Positions 1 to 12,400 of a stretch of DNA of 64,000 nt are shown one piece after another. Every line of letters starts with the position of its first letter. The stretch's first letter is position 1. The notes beneath the pieces were generated by a model that searched no databases, had not been told where the DNA came from, and saw only the letters and a program-made list of their open reading frames with translations. The position numbers and the translations under genes were made by a program. Source of the stretch: Symsagittifera roscoffensis (lineage: Eukaryota; Xenacoelomorpha; Acoela; Convolutidae); NCBI RefSeq assembly GCF_963678635.1, contig NC_087066.1, forward strand, positions 14,549,171 to 14,613,170. Direction: 5' to 3'.

Positions 1-199
1 AAAAAACATGTTTTCGTTTTTTTATCTAATGAACTAATTGACAAAAATAACTTTTAGAATTATCACTATCACGATTGAAATAATTTAAGGACCCATTATA
101 TGAGCAGTTACATCAAGTTTGTTTTTAGAAACTTGATGTAACTTCGAAAACTTATGATTAGCTGAAATTGATTGGTTCAATTTGTGTCAAAAGTTTTTT

Positions 200-540
200 T
201 GTTCACCGAGTCGAGTTTTTTTCCTTATTTGAAGCAAGATTTGAGCTGTCTGAGCGTTTTTGTAGAAAATTGCGCTCAATTCTCGCTGGAAAATGAGCAG
301 TTTGAGAGATTTTTGAGAGGCTTTTCATAAAATTTGATCAATTTTTGAGCCAATTATTTAGAAAAACCGCCCGAAAACCGTTCAAAACTTTTGCGGGTTT
401 TGAGCTGTTTCTTTACAAAAATTTCACTGATTTTGAACGGTTTATTCTGAAAAAAAGCTCAAAAACGTTCAAAACTACTTTTAAAAAACCGCTCAAGTAT
501 TTGAGAAAAAAAACACTTTTTGTGAAAAATCGCTTGTGAA
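200..540. repeat. GAGCGGTTTT-rich cryptic simple repeat
   Basis: This stretch is built from many variants of a short word, TTTGAGCGGTTTTTGAG and its reverse complement, without a fixed period. The same words recur at 1046-1252. The small open frames across it are by-products of the repeat. I see no gene between 1 and 1540. Confidence 0.6.
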
Positions 541-1045
541 AAATCCGTGAAATAACCGAGTCGTACTGGGTCAAAGTTTCAAACTCCACAGTGTCGCGGG
601 ACAAACGCTCGAAGCAAAAATTCGAACTGAAGTTTTCATTACAAACTATTTCTTGCAATTTATGATTTCAAGTTACAAGCAGATGCACTTTGAAGGAAAA
701 AATCCCGGATGTAACTTTTTTTTTATGTGGAGTCGGCTAGACTAACGGTTTTGCAAATTATAAACAGAACTGCCACGAGAAGGCCTACAAATGGTCCCTA
801 CACCAATTATAAACATTTTTTGGGCAAGGGAGCAATCAAATTAATCATAAACATTTCATATTAAAACATAGTCAGTCATCAAACAAACAGATCAATCAAT
901 AAAACAAATATCAGTTGTCGAGTAGTTTTTTTAGTTGCGTTTTGGAAACTAAAAGCCAATTAACGTAAAATAACCAAGGCTCAATCAAGTATTTCAATTG
1001 CTTCCTTGAGTCACTTGGCCTCCCTTGTGCGCCTTTGATTTGTTT

Positions 1046-1252
1046 GATCGGTTTTTTGAAACGCACCGCTCAAAAACCGCCCAAATTTGGCTCGAAAAAT
1101 TCTTCAAAAATCGCCACAAGAAATGAGTGGTTTTTGAGCGGTTTTTCAAAGCAAATTTGAGCGTTTGAGGAGTTTTTAGTTCAAACCGGTCAAACCGTTA
1201 ATGTTGATTGAAAACCGCTCAAATTTTTTTTTTAATTGAGCGGTTGTTGAGA
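1046..1252. repeat. Second block of GAGCGGTTTT-rich simple repeat
   Basis: The same word family as at 200-540 appears here in both orientations (for example AACCGCTCAAAAACCGC and its complement), so the block can fold on itself. Nothing coding is visible. Confidence 0.55.
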
Positions 1253-1547
1253 GTAATCTCGAACCTGGCAGCATGTTTGGTTTCTTTTTTGGATTCATCG
1301 ATCAGCTGTTGTAATTTGATATTTGACTGTTGCTCTCCGAACCTTTCTTATCCTTGACTGGCATGGTCGCCCTTTACATTGCTTCAAATTCTCCACTAGC
1401 ATCAGCAATGTTCCACAATTGCGCTAATTTTCTTCCGTTATTTGGAAACAACTCGGCTGAAAAAGGCCTGCGGATTGAAATTAACGAGTGAGTCCAGCAA
1501 TTACACGCAATGAATAAAATGCTAGATATACAATTCTCACATATGGC

Positions 1548-1976
1548 CAGGGGCGGATTTAGGGGGGGGGGGGTGCGGACGCCCTCCCCCCTCAGGGATT
1601 CGACCCCCTGCCGACCCAAAGGGTCCCCCCTTTGATACTTTTTCAGAAATCCCTTTTTGGCCGACCGACCCTAAATTTTTTCTAAAGGCGCCTTGGGCGC
1701 CAATATATACTAACTTTGAGGGGGAGCGCGCGCCAAAAAGCGCTATTTTTTTGTCAAAATTTTTCAAAAAGTGCCCAAAAACGGCGTTTTTTGACTGTTT
1801 TTTCAAAAATTTGCCTGCGGCGCACAAAACTTTGCCAAAATAGGTGCGAAACAGTGCTTTGGGAGAGCTCGAAAAATCAATTTGGTCGACCTAAAAAAAA
1901 GGTCCTCAAAATTTTGGAAAATTTTTTGAAAATCCGCCCCCCCCCCCCCCTCGAGAAAATCCTAGATCTGCCCCTG
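1548..1976 (+). mobile_element. Non-autonomous hAT-type MITE, complete, with exact 8-bp target duplication
   Basis: The 429-bp element begins CAGGGGCGGATTTAGG and ends CCTAGATCTGCCCCTG, which are imperfect terminal inverted repeats. It is flanked on both sides by the identical octamer CATATGGC (1540-1547 and 1977-1984). An 8-bp duplication and CAGGGGCGGA-type ends are typical of hAT transposons. The interior has a long G run just inside the left end and a C run just inside the right end, and no transposase. Its right end matches the end of the decayed hAT copy at 2518-2963, so that family probably mobilised it. Small open frames here are not genes. Confidence 0.9.
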
Positions 1977-2368
1977 CATATGGCCCATATTTTTATTACA
2001 TTTAAAAAACTGCGAGAAAACTATATGACTAGCACTCACCAGTTATAGGAATTGAATTAATAACAATCTGCCATACATGGGAATTTTATGACTAGTTTTT
2101 ATCCGCAAACTTTCAAATCTCCAAAATTTTTTTTTGCTGTAGTTGAATTTATGTTGTGTTTGTTGCCAAACATAGTAAGCTATATACTAAACACTCAAAA
2201 ACCAGAATGACTTTTGAATCTTGTCGAAAACTGACAAATATTAATGAAAAAAATCAAGTTAAGGAAAAAATATTTGATTAAATTGCCACGATATGGCAAT
2301 AAATATAAGATTATTGATTCAATTGCTGCGATACGGAAAAAAATATGTTAAATAGCCGCGACTCACAG

Positions 2369-2458
2369 TGCGCAAAGTCGCACCACCGACAAAGTCACAA
2401 TATAGGTCGCGCAAAGTCGCACCACCGTCTCGCAAAGTCGCAACACAAATCGCGCAAA
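2369..2458. repeat. Minisatellite of CGCAAAGTCGCACCACCG units
   Basis: About four tandem variants of GCGCAAAGTCGCACCACCG lie here, GC-rich against an AT-rich background. Confidence 0.7.
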
Positions 2459-2517
2459 AAACATCAAAAGAACACAATTTTGACTAGAAATAGCAACTAA
2501 TTTTTTCACTTAAAATT

Positions 2518-2963
2518 GTTAGACGCTCCCCCTTCAGGAATTTGACCCTAACAAATACCAAAGGGTCCCCCTTTGAACAATTTACTTAATTTTTTTTCAA
2601 AGGGCGCCTTCGGCACCGGTGTCTTTGACCTTTATATCAAAGAAAATTTTGAGGTTTGAAAATTCAAGGTGCGAAAATGCGTCTTTTTTGAGGCCTCAAA
2701 ATGGACTCATTTTTTGACTCGAGATAGGTACCTACTAAAAAGTTACCTCCGCTCCAACATGAAGGAGGACCGACTGTCAAACTTGGCGCTAATTTACATC
2801 CACAAAGATGTAAAAATCAATGTCGAAGAGGTCATCGACAGATTTGCCGCAAAAAATCGAAGACTCAATTTTGTTTAATATTGTTCATTTTCGTAAATAA
2901 ATCATTGTTTTCGTCAAAACTTTTCTCAATCCCCCCCTCGAGAAAATCCTAGATCCGCCCCTG
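2518..2963 (+). mobile_element. Internally deleted hAT transposon copy
   Basis: The left part (from about 2522) matches the subterminal region of the MITE at 1548-1976: a GACGCTCCCCCTTCAGG-like stretch followed by the AAAGGGTCCCCCTTTGA block. The right end, finishing CCTAGATCCGCCCCTG at 2963, matches the right terminus of that MITE. Unlike the MITEs, this copy also carries the C-terminal coding region of a hAT transposase (2738-2878). The outermost left ~30 bp of the inverted repeat are missing, and most of the transposase is deleted. It is therefore a dead relative of the autonomous element behind the MITEs. Confidence 0.8.
2738..2878 (+). pseudogene. hAT transposase C-terminal (hATC dimerisation) remnant
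   Basis: The frame reads KSYLRSNMKEDRLSNLALIY and then IHKDVKINVEEVIDRFAAKN before a stop at 2876-2878. The LRS-x-M-x-(E/D)-RL-x-x-LALI-x-IH-x-(D/E)-x-x-V-x-x-(D/E)-EVI-x-RFA pattern is the well-known end of hAT-family transposases (hATC dimerisation region, also seen in ZMYM- and TTF-type domesticated relatives). Only about 46 residues survive. The BED zinc finger and the catalytic DDE core are absent. Upstream codons of the open frame (from 2669) come from the joined subterminal sequence and are not transposase. Confidence 0.85.
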
Positions 2964-3749
2964 TACTTAACTTATTTTGAATTTTAAGAGATCTCCCTCT
3001 GGAACGCATTCAAAGGTGGGCAAGTTTCCTCGTTGGTGGTTAATTTGATCTTTTTGTCACAGTTTTAGAACAAAAGACCACAAATTTAAAAAAAAATAAG
3101 AGCCCAGCAGAACAAAATCACAATTCTTAAAGTTTTGCGTTTTTTTTCGGGTCACTTTCAACATTGCCGCGCACTTTCATATATATGTGTTAAAACAAAA
3201 CATTATTTTTGATAATTTTGGCTATTAATTTGTCTTGCCGAAGGAAAATGTAGAGTCGATTTGCTAACTGATTTTCAAACTCCATCAAAGTTATTTGTAT
3301 GTATTGTTTAACAACGAAAATTGGCCTTTAATTTAATTTTCAAACATCCACTGTGTGATCAAAATCAATGACGTAGAAATATTTGTGAAAAACTTCAAAA
3401 TTACAAATTAAAAATTTTTTCGTGAGTATCCTATTTCCATTAACAGCTGTTTCCGTGCTAAAACTCTTTCTCCCGGAGGTGAAAGCAATGCCCCTTTAAT
3501 GCTTCCTCCAAAGCAAGAAACTTTTCATGTTACGCGTAAAAAAATTTTAGGCTAAATAATTTCTAATTTTTATGGGTGTTATCTATGTCTCGGTGACATT
3601 TAAGATTCATATCTTAGTAGTTCTCAAAAATTGCAGATTAAATTTGTATCTTTGAAATTCTCTGAGGTCGTCGAGTTAGTACCTGATTGGATTGGTAGAC
3701 TGTGAAGCAACTCCATCCTCTCCTTATTTGATATACATGCACATATACA
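2964..3749. other. No gene seen
   Basis: AT-rich sequence with no open frame, splice-bounded coding island or clear repeat that I can support. Confidence 0.5.
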
Positions 3750-6160
3750 CATAAGGCTCGTATCAAATATAATGACAAAAAAAAACCGTGTTATTACACA
3801 CCAAGCTCACATAAGCAATGAAAAAAAAACTCAATTTTCCTCAATTAAGAACTCAATTTCATTAAACTAACAAGAATGCTCACATTTTTAAGCACACAAA
3901 CATTCACACACATAAATTAACATTGAAAACGTTATAATAGTAATCATAGACTCACTTCGAAATGTAAAAGTCTTTAAGTTAGAAGGTATACTTATTTTAA
4001 GGGATAGCAAGCGTTTATAAATTAAGTTTTGTATATTAAATGGTTGTTCGAGTTTTTGATCAATCATTCAAAAGCCAGACAAACTCACGCACCACGTCCT
4101 AAGATAATAAAAAATCAACAACCCGTTTGTGTCCTAATTCTGATTTAAATTAATAGTTCCCAAGTAGTTTCCAGAAAAACATTTAACAGATTTGGAAGAC
4201 TTTTTTGATTGCCTAAGTTTTTGATTACATTCGGCAAAAATTCATCAATCAACACCGTGCAACTGATTGAGCAGTTGAATTAGGCAACTGGGGAAAATTG
4301 AAGCAACTCAGGGAGAAGCAAAATTGGGCTCATTCAGCCCCTTTTTGAAAATTTGGATCATTCAGCCTCATATTGATAAACTTTGGGTCCAACTTGCTAA
4401 ATCAGAGGCTGAAAAAATTGGATCTTGCAAATAATTGGGTCCAAATTGGGCTCAATCAGCTTTAATGGATAAAAAGAGACCAAAAAGGGGACCAATTTCG
4501 AACTGGGTTCTACACGAGGAGTGAACACAAAACAAGGATAATGATTACCCAGAAATGTTTCAAATGAATTACGAGGCAAAATTGCGCAATAGATAGTGTG
4601 TTTGTATGTTCTTGGATCCCACACACAAATCTGTAAGCAAGTTTCAAAATGCAAAAGGATTCCACTAACGAAATTTCTGTGGAATCCGCGAACAAATACT
4701 AGTAACGTAAGCTTTGTCGGTACATTAGTTTTGTTGCGGCTTACGCAACGAGAGAAAATAGGTGGTTTTTCCAGATTCCGCAATTTTATGCGGATTCAGC
4801 ATACAGTTTGCGGATTCCGCTTACCATTTGGGGATTCCGCTTAAAGTTTGCAAAATCCGCTTAGAGGTTGCAGATTCTGCTTTTAATTTGCGGATTCCGC
4901 TTACAGTTGCGGATTCCACGACAGCCAAAAAACTATTATTATTTGTTCATGGATTCCACAACCTGTTCCGGATCCCGCAAAAATTGTTACGGATTCCACA
5001 AAATTTGTTGCGGATTCCGCAAAGGTGCCTGTTTTTGGGGCAACTTTGAGCAATATATTGTTTTAGCTTTTTGTCCGTGGAACTCAAACAGTAAAAAAGA
5101 TCAAAGAATAATAGCAGTGTTGCGGATTCCGCGACAAATTTGATTTTGGCCTCTTGTGGAAGCGGCTTACAATTCACAAAAGGCGTAGTTTGGCCTCCTT
5201 ATAATGACTTTACTTTGAACTATCGCGGTTGAGCTTTTCAGCACGGATCGTGTTTCAAAGTTTGTTTTCATGTTTTCGATTATTGAACAACCCTGTCGGG
5301 CAAGAAATTATTTAAAAATGTAATTTCTTGTCACCAATTTGTTGAGCATGAGGTTGATTGATCCAAATTTTTTTAAAAGGGGCTCAATTAGCCCAATTTT
5401 CAGCAGAAGGAACTGAATAAGTCCAGTTTTCAGCAAAAGGAGCTGAATGAGCCCCAATTTTGTTTCTGGCTTAGTTTTTTCTTTTTTACCCAAGTTGCTC
5501 AATTTGACTTCTCAATCAGTTGCACGGTGTTAATTGATAAATTTGTGTCAAGTATCTCTAGATTTCTTATTTTATCAGAGTACATTCTTCTTCAGTCATT
5601 CTCCTCTGTAGCTCCACATTCTAATTTAATTTCATTTTCTTTCTGAAAACTAATTGTTAGCCGTTTTTTTTTCAAAAACTTAAAAGCAAAAAAAAATCTT
5701 CAAAGTCTGCCATTTGTTTTTCTGGAAAATATTTGGGAGCTATTAATTTGAATCATAATTAGGACTCAAATGTTTGTTCAATTTTTAGTTTCTAAGGTGA
5801 TTTTGCGTGAGTTTGTCTGGCTTTTTAATGAATGATCAAAAAATCTGACAACCAATAAATATACAAAGCTTAATTTATAAACCCATTCTATCACTTAAAA
5901 TAAGTATACGTACGAGCTTCAAATCTTGTACATTTTGAAATGAGTGATTGAATTTTGTTAAAACGTCTTCAATTTTTAATTTGTATGCTTGAAATTTTGG
6001 GGGCTTAAGAATGTGAGCATTCTTGTGAGCTTCAGAATGTTTGTTTTTAGTCAAGGAATACTGAAAAATCGAGTTCTTTATTTTTTTCAACATTTATGCG
6101 AGATTGGAGCGTAAAAACACTGTTTTTTCGTCATTATATTTGATATGAGCCTGATGTGTA
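3750..6160. mobile_element. Large foldback (long inverted-repeat) element
   Basis: The left arm (about 3750-4530) and the right arm (about 5320-6160) are imperfect reverse complements over roughly 800 bp. The left outer end reads GGCTCGTATCAAATATAATG and the right end is its complement with one change. Inner blocks also pair: the CACCGTGCAACTGATTGAG block of the left arm (4254-4272) matches the complement near 5510-5530, and the AGCCAGACAAACTCACGC block (4073-4090) matches 5808-5825. The central loop (about 4540-5310) contains a minisatellite. No transposase frame was found, so this is a non-autonomous foldback element or two facing copies of a longer repeat. Confidence 0.75.
4766..5136. repeat. 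Minisatellite of TTTGCGGATTCCGCTTACAG units
   Basis: At least ten degenerate ~20-bp units carry the small palindrome GCGGATTCCGC or a variant. The open frames across it on both strands are repeat translations. It forms most of the loop of the foldback element 3750-6160. Confidence 0.8.
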
Positions 6161-6215
6161 AGTTTTCATTGCGCAAAAACAACACTCGTGTTTGCCCAAT
6201 TTAGAACGAATCAGA

Positions 6216-6757
6216 GCAAACACTCTTCGAGCGGAAGTAGACTATTTACACAAAATTTTGAGCAAAAATTTTTTGATTTCATCGCGGCAGTAGACACTAG
6301 ATACAATTCCCGAAAAAAAATCAATCGTAATAAAAAACCCTCCAGTTTTTCCTCCGTTCATAGCTTTTTCCCGGGAAAATTGATAATGAGCCTTTGAAAC
6401 GGAATAGTTTATGAAGTAAAAAAGAAAAATGACCCCTGTGGGCCCCCAGGTGATTTTTCAATGATTTTTTGGAGTTTAGGCCCAAAATTACATAGAAAAA
6501 CCAAATATTAACACCAGAAAACCTATCTCTCAGAGTTAATTACTGAGGATTGAATGTCATCAATTAATGGGAAGAATGACTGATGAAAAGTGCCTGTGGG
6601 GGTACATTAAAAGTTATTAACAACGGAAGAAGTAGCCGAAGGGTTTTTGTTCATGATGGGTTTTTTTTCAATAAAGGCAGCTAGTGCCTACTGCCGCGAT
6701 GAAATCAAATTTTGCGTAAATAGTCTATTTCCGCTCTAAGAGGGTGTTTTTCCAAGA
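6216..6757. mobile_element. Foldback MITE with ~145-bp arms
   Basis: The left arm (about 6218-6365) and right arm (about 6610-6756) are reverse complements. Shared blocks include GATTTCATCGCGGCAGTAG (left 6276-6294, complement at 6685-6703) and the terminal AAACACTCTTCGAGCGGAA. The middle carries no coding frame of note. Confidence 0.75.
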
Positions 6758-7895
6758 GCTAAAAGCTTCCTACCCAACCGTGAAAATGGTTCAAAATGTA
6801 GCACATGAAGTATATTAGGTTGAGCTGAGCTTTGATAATTAGGCTATTTTTCACAACTGGAGCAAAGAAAAGTAGTCTCAGAAGAAAATTGCAGTAATTG
6901 GAACGCGGCATGGAAAGTAAGTCTCCCAAATATTATGATTGGACGAGATGACTTTGACCTCTAACAAGTGATCTACAACTCCTAGATACCTATAAGGTTG
7001 GTATTGGAATGAGTATAGATTCCCGAGGTTAGATTCCGAGTATTCGCTATTTGAGTTGTTCCTGAGGGATAAAATACTCAAAAGAATAGTACTTGAGCCC
7101 CAGTTTAGTACCGGGGGATTAATTGGTGAGCAAGTTGCGCTGTATGAGTTGGTGCTCTGGAATTCAGTCTTTTTTGAATAGCTTCAGTGCGGGTGCATTT
7201 TAAGACTGCAAGTGTAGTTATACTTATTTATGCCTCAATTTTTGGGATTTGTTTTCGTGAAGAAATTACGCTTTTCTCAGAAATAAAGGAACTGGAAAAA
7301 ACCTTAAAACAAGACAACATGACTCAATTTTATGAGCTCTCATTAACTGCCAATTTTAAACGAGCCAAAAAATCCGAATGATCGAAACACCCCTGTTTTT
7401 ATTTTTGTAAGATTCTCATCAACAAAGTGTTGTTTTTTGGCAAACACCATTAATCCAAAATTTCTGGTAACCAAAAAACTAACAATTTCACTATTTTGCA
7501 TGAAAACAATTGCCTAAGTTTTAGAAAAAAACTGATCAAGAAAACTGTCAACAAATGAAACAAAACGACTAGTTTACACAAAATGAGCTTCTGAGCTATA
7601 TTTTCGATTAGTGCTGTTGAGTTTAAGCAAAAATCCGAATGGGTTCTCACAGTTAATTGGCCCCTGTTAACTTGCAGAGTTGCAGCACATCTAAATCCAA
7701 TTCTGCTGGTTTTTTGCAGGGTTAATATTGATTTCGAGGTAATGCTTGTGTTTGCTTAATTCGAAATTTCCACAGTTTCTCTGAGTGTTTTAAAAACTAA
7801 AATTTAATTGGCCAGTGTTAATTTTTCTCCATTTGACACCTCCATCAAAAACTTGTTCATTCGTTCGAAACCTAGCTATAATTATGTTTCCTCCA
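6758..7895. other. No gene seen
   Basis: AT-rich DNA. A 64-codon open frame at 7187-7381 starts with a hydrophobic stretch, but nothing else supports it as a gene (no splice context, no recognised family). Confidence 0.4.
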
Positions 7896-8095
7896 NNNNN
7901 NNNNNNNNNNNNNNNNNNNNNNNNNNNNNNNNNNNNNNNNNNNNNNNNNNNNNNNNNNNNNNNNNNNNNNNNNNNNNNNNNNNNNNNNNNNNNNNNNNNN
8001 NNNNNNNNNNNNNNNNNNNNNNNNNNNNNNNNNNNNNNNNNNNNNNNNNNNNNNNNNNNNNNNNNNNNNNNNNNNNNNNNNNNNNNNNNNNNNNN
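7896..8095. other. Assembly gap (200 Ns)
   Basis: Exactly 200 undetermined bases, a usual default gap size, so the true distance is unknown. Open frames crossing it are meaningless. Confidence 0.99.
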
Positions 8096-8504
8096 AGGTT
8101 GTTCAGAAAATAGTAGAAAATATTTGTTTGATAGCACTTTTAAGCGCTGCTCTTAGGAAAAAAAGCAGCGAAAAAGGACGTTTTCAACACTAAAATATGG
8201 CTAATAAAATTTTCATTTGTTCCCTGTAAAAGAAAACAGAAATCCTGTCTTTCCAAGACTGTCGTTTTCAACTGAAACTTTGAAAACAGATTGTTGTAAA
8301 GCAGTTGAAAACATGTTCATGTTGATAGATTCCGATTTTTTACAAGTTTTTACAATTTTGCTATTAACTGCAATGAGTGAATAAAAATTGTAAGAAACGA
8401 TTTTCATGGCATCTTCCTTATATTAAAAAGTTGAAGCCATTCAGTAAATTCGACCAAAAAACTGCATATTTCTAGTGCCATTTTTTAAACACAGTTAATT
8501 ATAC

Positions 8505-8725
8505 AGGGTTGAAGCTGAGCTTCGTATCACTTGCGATACAAAAGTGAGTGACTATGATTACCATCAAATCAAAAGACGAAACAAACCGTTTTTTTTTGTC
8601 AAAAAAAATTGCAGAAAGGACAAAAAATGTTGGAACAAATCAACTGCACCAATAAAACTTTACAAACAGTTTTCAAAATGTTTAAAAGAAACCAAATCTT
8701 TCCGCGGGACCTAAGCCGACAAAAC
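8505..8725 (-). mobile_element. SINE fragment with conserved core
   Basis: Read on the minus strand, the piece has the core TGTCGGCTTAGGTCCCGCGG (about 8703-8722) and ends in the family's tail, in which a Y(T)TGTATCGCAAGTG block is followed by a GAAGCTCAGCTTC hairpin (8508-8550). The same core and tail recur at 45905-46190 and elsewhere to the right of bub3. No tRNA-like head is visible. Confidence 0.65.
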
Positions 8726-9447
8726 ACAGCAGACACGAGAGTATATAACATTCCAAAATTTTCAGTTTCCTACTGGAATCAAACTTCTGGGGTTTGCCGT
8801 CTCAAATATGAGTGTTACAGAACACCAAATGCCCAGAACACTACATGCATATAAGAAGAAATCAACTTCCAAAAATTTTTAATGAACAGCATGAAAAAAA
8901 AATCCAAACAAAATTAGGCAAAACTCCTTGGAATTCAATTAAAAGCCTAAAATCGGAAAAATATATATATATTTTTAGTTTGAGTAGTCAGTGCCCGAGT
9001 TTTAGAAGAATTGGTGCTACGGCAATTAAATTGGACAAAAATGCAGACAAACAGAGGTCCGACAAAGATTTTTTGATGCGCGGACAATTTTCGGCTGACA
9101 CAAAAAATAACAGCTCTTGGCCCGATTGGAACCAGAAACCCTTGTTAACATAGGCAGGTGCGTTAATTGTTAAACCGAAAGAAGCGTCTGTATTATGTTC
9201 TCTCATTCTTGTTTATAGTCTCCATTTCATACTCTCCAATTCATATTTCCATCTGATAATTTTACAACACTTTTTACTTTTTGAAAAACTCATTTTCTCA
9301 ATTAATCAAACCAGTTAATCAAAAATATTTTCGTATCAATCAATAATACTTTTTTAATCATGCGCTTAGCTTCAATACTCTTTTAATCTTTGCTTGGTTT
9401 TGTGACTTCTACCATCTTCACTTACACTTTCTAGAAAAGTTTTAGTT

Positions 9448-12400
9448 TTATGAAATGTTTGGCTGTGGGTCACTTTCATTGAAGGTTTTATCTGCGAAGT
9501 ACTTGGATAGAGTAAAGAACAAACAATTCCACGCGACGAAAGAAATCGGAAACGCTATTCTGCTGATTCTATCGGGGCCATCCATAATTGATATAAGATC
9601 TGACTTTTGTTCCACAACAGCTTTTGTGATGTCTTTTGAAATTTGCGGGTTGGAGGGGAACTCGCCATTGCTGCTCCCAAAAAAGTCAGCAGATGTTTCC
9701 TAGAAAAGAAGTTTGAACATAATTCAGTTTCAATCTACCTATATTGTGATAAGAAAAAGACTAAACATGATTATAATTTTTATTTTTAATGGTAACACAG
9801 GAAATTTCATTGAAGTATAGATCGAATGTTCATCCAGTAAAATTAACTCCCGATTTGCCAAGATTGTTTTTGAGCTTACATTTAAAAACTTTGTAGTCAA
9901 AAAGTTACTCACTTCTTCCGGCTTAGCTCCAGATGCTGCGTTCAGTTCATTGTGTCCAAATGTTTTCAGCTGAATTGAGTCCTGATTTTTTTTTCTAATG
10001 ATTCTCTTCATCGCAAAAGAAGCTACCAGAGTTTCGACCAAAGAAGCCACGTTCAATAAAAAATTCATAATCAGATAACCATCGATTATCTAAAACCAGA
10101 TATATGAAAATAACACAAAAAAAACAAGTTGCGACCATTTTTAGAGTTGGATCAATTATTGGTTCAATTAAAAGAAACGACACGTTTCATTTTTAATAAC
10201 CAGAAAAATACCCAATATTCTATCTGCACCTAGAACTCAGTAACTGTAACTAGAGATTGTTAACTCAAACTCTATATATAAATCTGATTGATGAAAATAT
10301 TTAACTGTGTAACAGAAGCTGTAATATTTTAGTTGTACTCCTTTTAGCTGTTTAACAGAAAACTGAATCAGTTGCTTTTGTGCACAAGAAAAGCTAATTA
10401 GAGCTCAAAAATTAGGAACCAAAAAATGTGAAATAATTTGAGGTTATCATTAATTCCCCTTTGGTTGACCTAAAAAATTTCTAAAGCGATTTGGTGCCAA
10501 TATAAACTAACTTTAGGGAGCGCGCACCACAAAAACGCGAGCTTTCGAAAAACGCCAAAAATCAAACTTTTTGGATCGTTTTTTTCTCCCGCGCAAAAAA
10601 TATAAGAGGCGGCGAATTATGAGAGCTCGCGTTTATTTGCACTTACTACCTTTTCACTCAAACCAGAATTTTTTGTGTTTCTCCTCCTCGTAACTTTTCC
10701 CAAAAACATTCCTGATAGTGATTTTGCAACTTTTCATAATATGTTCTTTTGTTTTTGCTGACAAATTTTTTGATTTTTCATCATAATTGAAATCACTTTG
10801 TAATTATCAATTAGCATTTTTTTATAAGCAAAAACAAAACGGACTTGAAAGCACCTGCACCCAGCGCTCATAGATCATAATCAATTATTTTATCATTTTA
10901 TGGTCCTTATCTATAAAACTAAAAAGTAACCGATTATAATCCATTAAAAATGGAATGAATTCCTAATATTTTTATGTCACTATAATATGTTTTAATCGAT
11001 TACATCCCATTGAGAATAGATTATAATCCTAACATTTTTGTGTCAAAATAATTCATAATAATCAATTATAATGGAATTTTTGAGGGGTCACTGATGAAGT
11101 TTAAACATTTTTTAAAAAAAATCTTATTTCCTTTTTAGTGCAGTTGCTACCTGCTACTTTTCATAAATTGTTACATTTCACATTAGAAATTATGTTTTAA
11201 TTCTCTAATTTTTCAGTTCCTTGCAGTTTAACACTTTAAATTACCATTACAACGCCACTCCATGGTTTGGTGTTCTGAATTCCTAGCCGGGTACTTTCAG
11301 CTAAAACGAGAGGAGCTAGGAACTCAGAACAGCCATTTTCTAGGAAATCCCAACAATGCTAAATTGCTGTCTGAGGATCCCACGGCACATTTTCTTTCGC
11401 CAAAAAAGAACTGAAACCGGGGATTCCTCATTTGTTTTGGGGATTCCTATAACAAAAATTGATATAGAAATAATTGGCTTTCCCTGACAGTGTCATGGAC
11501 ACCCCGGTGATGTCTGGGGTTCCTGACTACATTTTCTGGAATTCCCAATAAAAAACTATTACAAGGGTCAGGTACTGACCCAGTTAAAAAGTAACATTCA
11601 AAAGAAGACCGGGAATAGTTCAGAGGTGGAACTAAACGGGTTCAGGCTTTTCGTTTTCGGATCGAGTTTTGCCATAAAATACATACGCAAATTGCGTATT
11701 ATGAAATTTGATTAAACTTGACGCAAATTTTTCCACCATCATTTTTGACCTATGATTAGCCCATTTCGAGTGAAACTTGGTTGAAAAAAAAAGTCCGGAT
11801 AATTTAAAACAGCACTGTACATCAAGAATCAACCATAACAGATACCGAGGTTTAATGTCAAGTTGACGTTAAATTGGTTCTAAAATCATATTTTTATTTC
11901 AGGCTTTGATTTATCTTACTAATATTAATATTGTAGTTCAGAGTTGTAAAAAAACAATTATATTCAAATTATTCAAAAAAAAATTCTTACCACAACCGCC
12001 ATCCGCACGGGGACATGGGGTTGTAAGGTTTGAATCCTCCCTGTTTACCACAACCGCCATTCTCCTTCGTCCCCCACAGGGGTTTTGGTTGGACGGCAGT
12101 TTACCTCCCCCTGCAATTCCCCCGCCCCAGTTTAGTACCACCACCGTCCATTTTATCCAATCCGCCACCCCCCCCCCCCCTTTTACACCCTTTAGAAGAA
12201 AATTGGTTTTAAAAACTGGGGGCGAGCAGTGTGATTGGTAAACTTAAGAATAAAACATAGGGACGGGATCGTTGAACGTAATTGATAATTCGCCTGTTTT
12301 GCATGCTTTAAGTGAAAGACATGGCATTAATTTTGCAAATTTCTTGCAGAATTTGCAAAACTTCTGCAAAAACAATCGAATTTAGTTTTGAAAAGAAAGA

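Noticed and set aside
1374-2048. Glycine- and proline-rich open frames
   Set aside because: They run across the hAT MITE, including its G and C runs.
4397-5177. Several 60-128-codon open frames
   Set aside because: They lie across a minisatellite and foldback arms; the repeats themselves explain the open frames.
7790-8156. Open frames of 101-115 codons
   Set aside because: Most of each is the 200-N assembly gap.
11938-12241. Proline-rich open frames on both strands
   Set aside because: They are translations of a C-rich low-complexity stretch inside a foldback element's loop.
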